Shown in pieces: positions 16,839 to 25,271 of a stretch of 64,000 bases of DNA. The stretch is from the NCBI RefSeq assembly GCF_900129795.1, contig NZ_FQWW01000001.1, positions 558,001 through 622,000 of the forward strand, read 5' to 3'. The notes under the pieces are model-generated. The model made no database searches, was not told the origin of the DNA, and saw nothing but the letters and a program-made list of their open reading frames with translations. A program made the position numbers and the translations under genes. The stretch comes from Flavobacterium sp. CF108 (GTDB lineage Bacteria; Bacteroidota; Bacteroidia; Flavobacteriales; Flavobacteriaceae). Each line of letters opens with the position of its first letter. Positions within the stretch are counted from its first letter, which is position 1.

Positions 16839-17513
16839 CTATGGCTTTATAACATAACCTAAACCTTTCATGGTATGAATAAGTTTGGTTTTAAAAGGTT
16901 TATCAACTTTTTTTCTTAAATACGTAATATATACATCGACAACATTGGTGTTCATATCAAAATTAATATCCCATACGTTATCTAAAATCTGATCGCGGGA
17001 AACGATTCTTCCTGCATTTTTTCCCAGATAATACAGTAATTTAAACTCTTTTGCGGTTAAAATTATCGATTCTCCTTCTCTTTTAACTGTTTTGGCACGT
17101 CCGTTTATTTCTAAATCGCCAATTGTAATAACATCGATTTTATCCGTTTCCTGATGTGCTCTTCTATGTAAAGCATTTATTCTTGCGTCGAGTTCTCCAA
17201 ATTTAAAAGGCTTAACCAAATAATCATCGGCACCGGAGTTAAGGCCGGTAACAATGTTTTCTGAAGTTCCCAGAGCTGTTAAAAGTAAAATGGGTACAAA
17301 GTTTTTACTGGCGCGAAGTCTGCGGCAAATCTCGATTCCGTTAATATCCGGTAACATAACGTCTAAAACGACAACATCAAAGTTATAATTGTGAATCATT
17401 TCAAGGGCAGTTGTACCGTCCATAGCCACACTAACTTCGTTGTTATTTTCGGCAAATCCTTTCCGTAAAATCGATAAAAGATTTGGTTCGTCTTCGACTA
17501 TTAGTAACTTCAT
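16839..17513 (-). CDS. OmpR-family response regulator
   Basis: From the ATG at 17513 the protein is 224 aa and opens MKLLIVEDEPNLL, the standard receiver start; an upstream in-frame start at 17534 would add seven residues with no family support. Receiver: acidic pair E7/D8, phospho-Asp D51 in VVVLDVMLPD, and K101 in YLVKPFKFGEL. The C-terminal winged helix runs about 125-224 with KEFKLLYYLGKNAGRIVSRDQIL. It is the first gene of the cluster regulator, kinase, Usp-like, bestrophin. Confidence 0.95.
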   Translation of the reverse strand: MKLLIVEDEPNLLSILRKGFAENNNEVSVAMDGTTALEMIHNYNFDVVVLDVMLPDINGIEICRRLRASKNFVPILLLTALGTSENIVTGLNSGADDYLVKPFKFGELDARINALHRRAHQETDKIDVITIGDLEINGRAKTVKREGESIILTAKEFKLLYYLGKNAGRIVSRDQILDNVWDINFDMNTNVVDVYITYLRKKVDKPFKTKLIHTMKGLGYVIKP

Positions 17514-17610
17514 ATTAATTTGTATATACAACAAAAATAAGGATTGAGTTCAAAAATCTTATTCATAATAGTTATAAATTATGATTTAATTATGAACAAC
17601 GGCTTTAAAA

Positions 17611-17645
17611 AGCATAAAAAAAGCACCCGCTTTTACGAATGCTTT
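17611..17645 (-). terminator. Terminator of the 206-aa barrel gene
   Basis: Minus-strand AAAGCA and TGCTTT arms (17640-17645 and 17620-17625) enclose a GC-containing loop and run into seven T. It lies 35 bases after the stop at 17680. Confidence 0.65.
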
Positions 17646-17679
17646 CATATCCTTTTTTAATAAAATTTGGAAATTCTTT

Positions 17680-18300
17680 CTAATTTTTAAAATTAAAACT
17701 CAATACTGCTCCAAGTCCAAATTGGAAAGTAGAAACATAATCATCAACTGCAACCGGACCAAAATAATAACTCCAATAATAACTCTCTCCAACTGCTGCT
17801 GACATCGATTGTAAATAAGCGTTAATATTTACAGAAACGGTCGAAGCGGTTTTAATCTTTACTCCAGCCTTTACATCCCAGGCAAAATAAGTACCGCTTC
17901 CGCTTTGAGGTGTTTCTAAAATACTAACTCCAGCTCCTGCCCCCAAATAAGGCAATAAATTTGATCCTGTATCAAAATAATGGGTAAAATCTGCGAGAAT
18001 AAAATTGGAAGCACCTTTATCGTGTCCGGCATTAATCTGGTTTCCTGCCGGAGCATAAAAAGGTATTTTAACATCTGATCTTAAATACTTTAATTCAACA
18101 GAATTATTTGTCGAAAAGAAATATTCAAATCCTGCTCCATATTGAAATCCATCTTCAATGGTTGCAGAATAACCGTCGTAATCCAGCTCATCAGAAAAAT
18201 TATAACCGCCATACAAATTAAGCGAAAAAGACCTTGCATCCTGAGCCTGCATTCCTATCGCCGACAGGAATACAGCTAATAATAAACTGTACTGTTTCAT
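17680..18300 (-). CDS. Outer-membrane beta-barrel protein (porin-like)
   Basis: Encodes 206 aa. A signal peptide of 19 residues ends at GMQAQ. Alternating beta strands such as FSLNLYGGYNF, FQYGAGFEYFF and LLPYLGAGAGVSIL, and a final strand ending in FGLGAVLSFNFKN, fit an eight-stranded OmpA/OmpX-type barrel. No periplasmic peptidoglycan-binding domain is attached. Function unknown. It sits upstream of the two-component cluster on the same strand, separated from it by a terminator. Confidence 0.8.
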   Translation of the reverse strand: MKQYSLLLAVFLSAIGMQAQDARSFSLNLYGGYNFSDELDYDGYSATIEDGFQYGAGFEYFFSTNNSVELKYLRSDVKIPFYAPAGNQINAGHDKGASNFILADFTHYFDTGSNLLPYLGAGAGVSILETPQSGSGTYFAWDVKAGVKIKTASTVSVNINAYLQSMSAAVGESYYWSYYFGPVAVDDYVSTFQFGLGAVLSFNFKN

Positions 18301-18411
18301 AAATTATGTGTTTGAAAGTTAAATGGTACATCAAATTTAAGTTTTTTATTGTAAATTCCTACATTTTAAAACATAAAATTCAATATATCAAACACTTAAC
18401 AAAACGAAACA

Positions 18412-19692
18412 TTAAAAAGTTTCACCTGCATTTAGGTAAAATCCTTTCGAATTATTACCCCACGCATTCTCGACAACAAGATTAGTACGAGTTTTTTTAT
18501 CAATTAATATTCGTAGGCCAAGTCCAACTGCTGGCTGGATTGCATGAAAAAGTGATACATCATTGTCTTTGTTACTTGCTGTTACAAAATTGGTAAAAGC
18601 TACACCACTAAACATTTGATTGCAGGTTATGGGAAACCTGAATTCTGTTGAAAGATATACAAGTCCATTTCCTCTAAATAATCCTTGTGTGTAACCTTCT
18701 CCGCTCCTGCTTCGCTGATCCCAGCCAATTGCGGGCAGATTTAAATACGGAACATCGCCTCTTGTTACAAACTGTCCGTAAGCCCAAATTCCGAGAATGT
18801 AACGTGGATTTTTCTGCGAAAGCGGAATAAAACTTCGATATTCTGCATACAAAACGTTGCTGTATTTTTGATTGTCAAAAAATACCGGATTAAAACGATA
18901 ATTGATATTCGCAAACCAGCCTCTGGAAGAATTTACCTGATTGTCTCTCGAATCGTAAACCATATTAAAACTTACTCCGGTTAGAAAATATTCTAAATTA
19001 TCAAAACCATGTTCCTGATTGTAATTATAATGATAGGTTAGATTTCCGTTTTCAACATCTAATTCTTTGTCTTTTATATTGGTGTACCAATCGATATTGA
19101 TTCCTGCGCCTACATAAAAATTCTTTCTTACTTCGAAAGAAGCGGTTTGATGAAATTTGAAATAATTATAATCCATTTCCTGTGCCAAAGAATCAACGCT
19201 AAAACCAGGTTCCTGATCGTGATGCGGCGGAATTATATCAGTTCCGAGTCCGTAGTTGGGTTGCGAAAATATATAAAGCCTGTAATCGCCGCTTAAAAAG
19301 ATTCGGTTATTTTTTAGCAGAATATTGTTTTTGACATTAATCAGCCATTGCTTTTTTACAGTATACGTTATGCCCAGATTTGCGACTGAATATTTATCTG
19401 ATTCTTGTTTTCCTTTAAAAGTATACTGTGCCACGGCTCCAAAAAAGAATCCCGTTGCGGGCTGTGAACCAATTGCGGGAATTACGAGGAAAAAGTTGTT
19501 TTTTGTGGGTTTAACCACTAAAGTAGAATCGGTTTTTTTAAAGATTTCTAAAATAGTTTTGGGAGGACATATTTCTTTGTTTTGAGAATCTGTTTCGGTT
19601 TGAGCAATTAGAAATAATGGAAATAGAAATAGAAAAAGCAGAACTGCCATTTTAATTTTATGCTGAAAACTTATTTTTTTTAAGAATTTCAT
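18412..19692 (-). CDS. Outer-membrane protein of the BamA/TamA surface-antigen (Omp85) family
   Basis: Encodes 426 aa. After a long signal sequence (hydrophobic core about 15-30, cut near LIAQ) there is no POTRA domain; the chain goes straight into a barrel. The strand pattern with VYDSRDNQVNSSRGWFANINY (about 245-265) and GIWAYGQFVTRGDVPYLNLP is typical of D15/Omp85 surface antigens, and the protein ends in F, as outer-membrane barrels do. Likely a stand-alone 16-strand barrel of unknown cargo. The ATG at 19692 gives a rather long basic n-region; a start 14 codons in is also possible. Confidence 0.8.
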   Translation of the reverse strand: MKFLKKISFQHKIKMAVLLFLFLFPLFLIAQTETDSQNKEICPPKTILEIFKKTDSTLVVKPTKNNFFLVIPAIGSQPATGFFFGAVAQYTFKGKQESDKYSVANLGITYTVKKQWLINVKNNILLKNNRIFLSGDYRLYIFSQPNYGLGTDIIPPHHDQEPGFSVDSLAQEMDYNYFKFHQTASFEVRKNFYVGAGINIDWYTNIKDKELDVENGNLTYHYNYNQEHGFDNLEYFLTGVSFNMVYDSRDNQVNSSRGWFANINYRFNPVFFDNQKYSNVLYAEYRSFIPLSQKNPRYILGIWAYGQFVTRGDVPYLNLPAIGWDQRSRSGEGYTQGLFRGNGLVYLSTEFRFPITCNQMFSGVAFTNFVTASNKDNDVSLFHAIQPAVGLGLRILIDKKTRTNLVVENAWGNNSKGFYLNAGETF

Positions 19693-19926
19693 TCGGCAAA
19701 AATTTTAATTTCTATTTAAAAAATCAAACCTCTTGTAAATATAACTCTTATTTTCAACATTTTTCAGAACAAAACATTCGGAATACCTCTTTCAATAAAA
19801 TCTTATTCTGCAATTTTTTAAACTTTTACAATCAAAACGAATTTACAGTTGAAATTAATTTTGCAAAATGTTTTAAGAAACATAAATATTTCATTTAAAA
19901 ACATTTACAAAAAAATAGATACTATA

Positions 19927-20400
19927 ATGAAAAATACTTTTGAATTTAAACTTCCTCATTTTCCAACTGATAATTTTGAATTTGAAAATAATATCTTTTC
20001 AGGAAAAGCAACATTAAAACAAAACGGAGTTATTGTAGAACAAAGTAAAGAAAGAGGAAAACCTTTTTTAATAAAAAGAGTTAATGATGAAATTGTAGAA
20101 GCTTTTCCTAAAATGAACATTCCGGATATTTCTACGCAGGTATTGAGCATAGACGGAAAAAGATGTGTTATGGCTGCCCAATTAAAATGGCATGAATATA
20201 TAATTGGTGCACTGTCTTTTCTTTCCTTTTTTAGCGTAGGTGCAATTGGCATTATTGTGGGAAGCACCGCTACTATTATTAATTATAATTTTTTCAGAGA
20301 AAATACTTCCCCAAAACATAAATATCTTAAAGTTTTTGGAGTAAACATAATTTGTTTGATTTTATATTTAATAGCAGTAAATCTAAAAATGAATCAATAA
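19927..20400 (+). CDS. Hypothetical protein with two C-terminal membrane helices
   Basis: The ATG at 19927 gives 157 aa beginning MKNTFEFKLPHFPTDNFEF; an in-frame start at 19849 would add 26 AT-rich residues and is less likely. Residues 1-85 are a soluble, charged region. Two hydrophobic helices follow (about 88-118, with GALSFLSFFSVGAIGIIVGS, and about 135-155). No family recognised. Convergent with aspA, from which it is separated by a shared hairpin at 20422-20445. Confidence 0.55.
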   Translation: MKNTFEFKLPHFPTDNFEFENNIFSGKATLKQNGVIVEQSKERGKPFLIKRVNDEIVEAFPKMNIPDISTQVLSIDGKRCVMAAQLKWHEYIIGALSFLSFFSVGAIGIIVGSTATIINYNFFRENTSPKHKYLKVFGVNIICLILYLIAVNLKMNQ

Positions 20401-20421
20401 ATAATTAAGGAATTTAGAAAA

Positions 20422-20445
20422 AAGCCGCAAGTAAATTGACGGCTT
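20422..20445. terminator. Bidirectional hairpin between the hypothetical gene and aspA
   Basis: AAGCCG (20422-20427) pairs with CGGCTT (20440-20445), preceded by an A-run and followed by a T-rich tract, so it can stop transcription from both convergent genes. Confidence 0.6.
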
Positions 20446-20469
20446 GTTATTATATTTTTTATAGCAATT

Positions 20470-21879
20470 TTACTTTGTGATAAATTTTGGATGAATTAAA
20501 TTTTCTAAAGAATAGATTTCATCCCATTTTTCCTGTGTAATCAGCTTTCTTTCTAAAACAGCAATTTGATGTACACTTTTGTTTGTTTTTAAAGCTTCGC
20601 CCGCAATACTCGCACTTTCTTCGTAACCAATAATTGGATTTAACTGTGTCACGATTCCTATACTGTTCATGACCATATTATAACAGTGGTCAACATTTGC
20701 AGTGATTCCGTTAATACATTTGTCAATTAAGGTTTGAATGGCATTTGAAAGATAATCTAAAGATGTAAACATCGCAAAAGCAATAACGGGTTCCATTACA
20801 TTCAATTGCAATTGCCCTGCTTCTGCCGCCATTGTTACGGTTAAATCCTGACCAATTACATAAAAACAAGTTTGATTTACGACTTCTGGAATTACCGGAT
20901 TTACTTTCCCCGGCATAATTGATGAACCTGGCTGGCGTGCCGGTAAATTGATTTCGTTTAAACCTGTTCTTGGCCCTGAACTCAACAATCGTAAATCGTT
21001 ACAAATTTTAGAAATTTTAACTGCCGAACGTTTTAAAGTTCCCATAATCTGAACATAAGCTCCGGTATCGACCGTTGCTTCGATTAAATCTGGTGAAAGT
21101 GTTAAAGGAATTCCAACTTCTTTGGCTAAATAAGCAACACAAATTTCAGGATAACCTTCTGGTGCATTTACTTTTGTTCCAATGGCTGTTGCTCCCATAT
21201 TGATTTCCAAAAGTAAGTCCTGAGCATTTTTTAAGCGTTGTATATCTTCGCCAATTGTTGTGGCGTAGGCTTTAAATTCCTGTCCTAAAGTCATGGGAAC
21301 AGCATCTTGCAATTGTGTTCTTCCCATTTTCAGCACTTCTTTAAACTCCACTCCTTTTTTGGCAAAAGCAACTTCTAAGCCTGCAAGTGTTTTAATAAAG
21401 CTGTCCATTTTTAAATACAAAGCAATTCTAAATGCCGATGGATAGGCATCGTTTGTAGATTGTGAACAGTTTACATGATTATTTGGATGAAGGAAATTAT
21501 ATTCGCCTTTTTTATGACCTAAATATTCTAATCCGATGTTTGCAATTACTTCATTGGCATTCATGTTAACAGAAGTTCCTGCGCCGCCCTGAATTAAATC
21601 GCTTACAAACTCATCATTAAATTTTCCGGCAATAACCTGATCGCTTCCATAGCAAATGGCTTCGGCAATTTTTGGATCGATGGCGCCACAATCTTTATTA
21701 GCTAAGGCCGCAGCTTTTTTTACATATCCTAAAGCTTTGATAAACAAAGGTTCTTTTGAAATGGGAATTCCGGTAATATTGAAGTTTTCTACCGCTCTAA
21801 AAGTTTGGATTCCGTAGTACAGATGATTCGGAATTTCTAATTCTCCTAAAAAATCATGCTCCTTTCTTGTTGGTTCCAT
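20470..21879 (-). CDS. aspA: Aspartate ammonia-lyase
   Basis: A 469-aa cytoplasmic enzyme that converts L-aspartate to fumarate and ammonia. The superfamily signature GSSIMPGKVNP is at 318-328, with the active-site loop serine; GAGTSVNMNANE (99-110) and NCSQSTNDAYPS (137-148) complete the site. The reading LLSSGPRTGLNEINLPARQ just before the signature favours aspartase over fumarase C. The N-terminus MEPTRKEHDFLGELEIP is normal. Convergent with the hypothetical gene at 19927 and divergent from the pentapeptide gene. Confidence 0.93.
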   Translation of the reverse strand: MEPTRKEHDFLGELEIPNHLYYGIQTFRAVENFNITGIPISKEPLFIKALGYVKKAAALANKDCGAIDPKIAEAICYGSDQVIAGKFNDEFVSDLIQGGAGTSVNMNANEVIANIGLEYLGHKKGEYNFLHPNNHVNCSQSTNDAYPSAFRIALYLKMDSFIKTLAGLEVAFAKKGVEFKEVLKMGRTQLQDAVPMTLGQEFKAYATTIGEDIQRLKNAQDLLLEINMGATAIGTKVNAPEGYPEICVAYLAKEVGIPLTLSPDLIEATVDTGAYVQIMGTLKRSAVKISKICNDLRLLSSGPRTGLNEINLPARQPGSSIMPGKVNPVIPEVVNQTCFYVIGQDLTVTMAAEAGQLQLNVMEPVIAFAMFTSLDYLSNAIQTLIDKCINGITANVDHCYNMVMNSIGIVTQLNPIIGYEESASIAGEALKTNKSVHQIAVLERKLITQEKWDEIYSLENLIHPKFITK

Positions 21880-22014
21880 ATAATTAAAATTGATGTTTTT
21901 TAACTTAAAAAATAAGCGTAAAGCTACATCAAATTCTAAATTTTGTTCACAACTTTTACTTAATATTTTGGCTTAAATTACTACCTTTTCGGTCTTAAAA
22001 AATTCAAAATAAAC

Positions 22015-22593
22015 TTGAAAAAAGAGAGCGAATATTTTCTTGATAAAGAATATAATACGATTATTTATGCCAAAGACGATCTTAATTTTAAAGATTTCGA
22101 ATGCTGTGTTTTTAATAATTGTAATTTTTCTGCCTGCACTTTTTTAGCCGTTACTTTTATCGATTGTGTTTTTAACGACTGCATTTTTACTGAGGCAAAA
22201 ATTAATTACGTCGCTTTTAGAACCGTGACTTTTAACCAATGCGAAATTAAAGAGGTAAATTTTGCCATGTGTGATAAACTGATTTTTGAAGTTCGTTTTA
22301 ATGACTGCATTCTTGATTTTTCAAAATTTTATACTTTAAAAATAAAAGGAACACCATTTACGAATTGCAGTTTAATTGCAGTTGATTTTATGGCCGCAGA
22401 TCTCACAGGCGTTTTATTTGATAATTGCGATTTATACCGTTCAGAATTCGATAGAGCCATCGCCAATAAAACCGATTTTAAAACGAGTTATAATTATACG
22501 ATTGATCCATCTAAAACTAAACTTAAAAAGGCTGTTTTTGCTTTGAAGGAATTGAAAGGATTATTGTTTAAGCATGATATTCTTGTAACGTAG
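22015..22593 (+). CDS. Pentapeptide-repeat protein (Qnr/McbG-like)
   Basis: Encodes 192 aa. No ATG is available at the start; TTG at 22015 opens MKKESEYFLDKEYN and is the only sensible start. From about residue 30 to 160 the chain has A(D/N)LXX-type repeats with Phe and Cys at regular five-residue spacing (FNNCNFSACTF, FIDCVFNDCIF, FDNCDLYRSEF), predicting a right-handed quadrilateral beta helix. The C-terminal helix (about 165-192) resembles the dimer helix of Qnr/MfpA proteins, which mimic DNA and protect gyrase. Whether this one does so is unknown. Confidence 0.8.
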   Translation: MKKESEYFLDKEYNTIIYAKDDLNFKDFECCVFNNCNFSACTFLAVTFIDCVFNDCIFTEAKINYVAFRTVTFNQCEIKEVNFAMCDKLIFEVRFNDCILDFSKFYTLKIKGTPFTNCSLIAVDFMAADLTGVLFDNCDLYRSEFDRAIANKTDFKTSYNYTIDPSKTKLKKAVFALKELKGLLFKHDILVT

Positions 22594-22598
22594 TTTCT

Positions 22599-22740
22599 AA
22601 TAAATAGAACACGGATGACACAGATTTGCTTCGCAAAGACACGGATTTAAACGGGTTTGATTTTTCAAATTATGATAAAAAAATCAGTTTTATCTGCGCT
22701 TTTGCGAAGCAAATCTGTGTCATCCGTGTTCTATTTATTA
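22599..22740. repeat. Head-to-head pair of ACRCGGAT-family repeats without a gene
   Basis: The left arm starts TAATAAATAGAACACGGATG (22599) and the right arm is its complement ending at 22740; about 40 outer bases match exactly, after which the arms diverge (GACACGGATT versus GCGCAGATA), leaving roughly 11 bp in the middle. The right arm reaches into the stop codon of the acetyltransferase gene (22738-22740). The inner sequence matches the family flanking the GxxExxY gene at 48464-49016. Confidence 0.75.
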
Positions 22741-23235
22741 AAGCTTTTTCCCCATCACATAATCTTCCATTAAATAACCATTTCCAATTTCTATATCGAC
22801 TGTTTCCTTAATTTCGAAACCTAGCTTTTTATAGAAATTTAATGCTGTATTAAAACGGTTTACGTTTAATAAAAGGGCTGTCGAATTGTTTTCTAAAGCT
22901 AATTTTTCAATGGATTCAAAAACTATTTTTCCGTAACCTTTTCCTTGTGTTTCCGGCAAAAGATAGATTTTATGAATTTTGGTTATGGCTTTATTATTAT
23001 AATTATGCTCAATTCCGATAAATCCAATTGTTGATTCTGAGTCTGAAATTAGATAAAATAATTGTTCTTTATTCTCGATTTGCTTTGCTAAAGCTTCTTC
23101 TGAATAAAATAAACCCAGCATATAATCTAACTGTTCTTTAGTCAAAATTTCGCCGTAAGTAATTGGCCAAGTTATATTTGTGATTTCCTGAATTATTTTA
23201 ATGTCACTTAAACCTGCTTCTGAAATGGTAATCAT
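22738..23235 (-). CDS. GNAT-family N-acetyltransferase
   Basis: Encodes 165 aa with the full GNAT fold. The acetyl-CoA loop is KIYLLPETQGKGYGKIVFESIE (about 89-110) with the QGKGYG core, and the late NVNRFNTALNFYKKLGFEI segment is the usual beta5-helix pair. Such enzymes acetylate small amines, amino acids or protein N-termini; the substrate is not identifiable. It is 18 bases downstream of guaC on the same strand, so the two are probably co-transcribed. Confidence 0.88.
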   Translation of the reverse strand: MITISEAGLSDIKIIQEITNITWPITYGEILTKEQLDYMLGLFYSEEALAKQIENKEQLFYLISDSESTIGFIGIEHNYNNKAITKIHKIYLLPETQGKGYGKIVFESIEKLALENNSTALLLNVNRFNTALNFYKKLGFEIKETVDIEIGNGYLMEDYVMGKKL

Positions 23236-23253
23236 ATTATATTCTAAAATATT

Positions 23254-24294
23254 TTAATTTGTAAAAATCTGATTTTCTTGTTCGCTTACGCGGATGAAAG
23301 TGGTACGCTTAGTAAGTTCTTTTAATTTTGACGCACCAACATACGTACAAGTGCTTCGTAATCCGCCTAAAATGTCTAAAACTGTAGCAATAACATTTCC
23401 TTTAAACGGAACTTTTACTGTTTTTCCTTCACTTGCTCTATATTCTGCAACGCCTCCAACATGTTTTTCCATTGCGGTTGCTGAACTCATTCCGTAGAAC
23501 TGTTTGTATTTTTCGCCGTTTATTTCGATTAGCTCTCCTCCGCTTTCGGCATGTCCGGCAAGCATTCCGCCTAACATTACAAAATCTGAACCTGCACCAA
23601 AAGCTTTTGCAACGTCACCCGGAGTTGAGCAGCCGCCGTCGCTTATAATATGTCCGCCTAAACCGTGAGCTGCGTCGGCACATTCGATAATGGCAGAAAG
23701 CTGCGGATAACCAACGCCTGTTTTGACACGTGTGGTGCAGACAGAACCCGGCCCGATTCCCACTTTTACAATATCGGCTCCAGCCAAAAGTAATTCTTCG
23801 ACCATTTCGCCTGTAACTACATTTCCGGCAATAATTACTTTATCGGGATATTGTTTTCGGGTTTGTTTTAGAAACTGAACAAAGTGTTCTGAATAACCGT
23901 TTGCAACATCAATACAAATAAATCTCAATAACGGATTTGCTGTAATTACTTTACCGATTTTATCAAAATCTTCTTTTCCGGTTCCAGTGCTTATGGCAAT
24001 ATAATTGTAGAAATCAGGCGTTACATTTTTCAAAAAACTATTCCATTCTTCTAAAGTGTAATGTTTGTGAATGGCGGTAAAAAGCTTTTCTTTTGCCAAA
24101 ACCTGAGCCATTTCAAAAGTACCAACTGTATCCATATTGGCAGCCATTATAGGAATTCCTGTCCAATCTGAAGTGCTGTGTAAAAACTTAAAATTTCGTT
24201 CTAATGAAACTTCAGATCTGCTTTTGAGCGTTGACCTTTTTGGGCGAATCATTACGTCTTTAAATCCTAATTTCAGATCGGTTTCTATTCTCAT
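23254..24294 (-). CDS. guaC: GMP reductase
   Basis: A 346-aa TIM-barrel enzyme that reduces GMP to IMP with NADPH, returning guanine nucleotides to the purine pool. The catalytic loop [19 protein letters not shown] has Cys186, the same number as in the E. coli enzyme. There is no CBS insertion, and the flap [16 protein letters not shown] is the GMP reductase form, which separates it from IMP dehydrogenase. Start [20 protein letters not shown] is typical. Followed closely by a GNAT gene. Confidence 0.95.
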   Translation of the reverse strand: MRIETDLKLGFKDVMIRPKRSTLKSRSEVSLERNFKFLHSTSDWTGIPIMAANMDTVGTFEMAQVLAKEKLFTAIHKHYTLEEWNSFLKNVTPDFYNYIAISTGTGKEDFDKIGKVITANPLLRFICIDVANGYSEHFVQFLKQTRKQYPDKVIIAGNVVTGEMVEELLLAGADIVKVGIGPGSVCTTRVKTGVGYPQLSAIIECADAAHGLGGHIISDGGCSTPGDVAKAFGAGSDFVMLGGMLAGHAESGGELIEINGEKYKQFYGMSSATAMEKHVGGVAEYRASEGKTVKVPFKGNVIATVLDILGGLRSTCTYVGASKLKELTKRTTFIRVSEQENQIFTN

Positions 24295-24389
24295 GGCTTT
24301 GAATTTTGGTTACTTTCAAAGATAGGAATTTTTAGATTGCAGATTTTAGAATTTAGAATTTAGATTGCTAAACTTTGCGCTTAATTGGC

Positions 24390-24442
24390 ACACGGATGAC
24401 ACGGATTCGCTTTCGCGAAAGCGCGGATTTTGTACGGATTTT
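24390..24442. repeat. Single ACRCGGAT-family repeat
   Basis: Reads ACACGGATGACACGGATTCG, then a perfect palindrome GCTTTCGCGAAAGC (24409-24422), then CGGATTTTGTACGGATT. It matches the arms at 22599-22740 and 48464-49016 but has no inverted partner nearby. Confidence 0.7.
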
Positions 24443-24450
24443 TTAATTTG

Positions 24451-24539
24451 GTTTTGTTTCAAGTTTCACGTTTGTCACGTTGAGCGAAGTCGAAACGCGT
24501 TCCAATGAGAAACCTGAAACTTGAAACCTGAAACAAAAC
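24451..24539. repeat. GTTTCAAGTTTCA inverted repeat region
   Basis: TTTTGTTTCAAGTTTCACG at the left and GAAACCTGAAACTTGAAACC to the right are inverted. The same motif family recurs at 25147-25268, 52453-52519 and 55851-55878, always intergenic. Confidence 0.6.
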
Positions 24540-24544
24540 TAAAA

Positions 24545-25138
24545 CTACCCGTGAATAGTTTCGTTTTTCCCATAATTTTTAATAATCGATTCTTCAAACT
24601 CCAGCCATTCTCTCCAGCGTTTTTCAACGTCGATTCCGGTTCCGTATTTACGTGCGTAAGTGATAAATGTGGTGTAATGTCCAGCTTCGCTTTCCATTAA
24701 TTCTCTGTAGAAAACAGCTAATTCTTCATCTTGAATATTTTCAGATAAAACTTTGAAACGTTCGCAGCTTCTTGCTTCGATCATTGCTGAGAATAATAAT
24801 CTTTCTACAAGACCTGAAACACGGCTTCCGTCACCGCTTTTTTTCATGTATTGGTATAGTTCGTTTACGTATTCGTCTTTACGTTCGCGTCCTAGTTTTA
24901 ATCCTCTTTTGATGATGATATTGTGAACCTGCTCAAAATGATCGATTTCTTCTTTGGCTAAAGCCAATAAATCTTTTACCAAATCCTGATGTTCAGAGTT
25001 ATTGGTAATAATTGTAATCGCATTTGTTGCTGCTTTTTGCTCGCACCAAGCGTGATCTGTTAAGATTTCTTCTATGTTTTTCTCAACGATATTTACCCAT
25101 CTTGGATCGGTTGGCAATTGTAATCTTAATACGCCCAT
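24545..25138 (-). CDS. miaE: tRNA-(ms2io6A)-hydroxylase (MiaE)
   Basis: A 197-aa ferritin-like di-iron protein. Metal-ligand carboxylate/His motifs are visible as DHAWCEQKAA (about 29-38), LAKEEIDHFEQVH (about 61-73), a second Glu-rich helix IEARSCERF and ESEAGHYTTF. MiaE hydroxylates the isopentenyl side chain of ms2i6A37 in tRNAs reading UNN codons. Length and motif order fit the bacterial family. The gene is alone between two GTTTCA repeat regions. Confidence 0.92.
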   Translation of the reverse strand: MGVLRLQLPTDPRWVNIVEKNIEEILTDHAWCEQKAATNAITIITNNSEHQDLVKDLLALAKEEIDHFEQVHNIIIKRGLKLGRERKDEYVNELYQYMKKSGDGSRVSGLVERLLFSAMIEARSCERFKVLSENIQDEELAVFYRELMESEAGHYTTFITYARKYGTGIDVEKRWREWLEFEESIIKNYGKNETIHG

Positions 25139-25146
25139 GTCATTTA

Positions 25147-25268
25147 TTTTGTTTCAAGTTTGTTTTGTTTCAGGTTGCAGGTTTCTTAAAGCTAAAAAAG
25201 TTTAAAGTCATGTAATACGTTTATTTTCGCATTACAAAACTTTAAACTTGAAACCTGAAACTTTAAAC
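25147..25268. repeat. GTTTCAAGTTT / AAACTTGAAAC inverted repeat region
   Basis: Left TTTTGTTTCAAGTTTG and TTTGTTTCAGGTTGCAGG face right AAACTTTAAACTTGAAACC and TGAAACTTTAAAC, occupying the gap between miaE and glyA. Same family as 24451-24539. Confidence 0.6.
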
Positions 25269-25271
25269 TAA

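Noticed and set aside
19849..19926. Upstream start of the hypothetical membrane protein
   Set aside because: The extra 26 residues are AT-rich low-complexity sequence; ATG 19927 gives a cleaner protein.
22626..22811. ORF of 61 codons starting in the inverted repeat at 22599-22740
   Set aside because: It is translated repeat DNA running into the antisense strand of the acetyltransferase gene.
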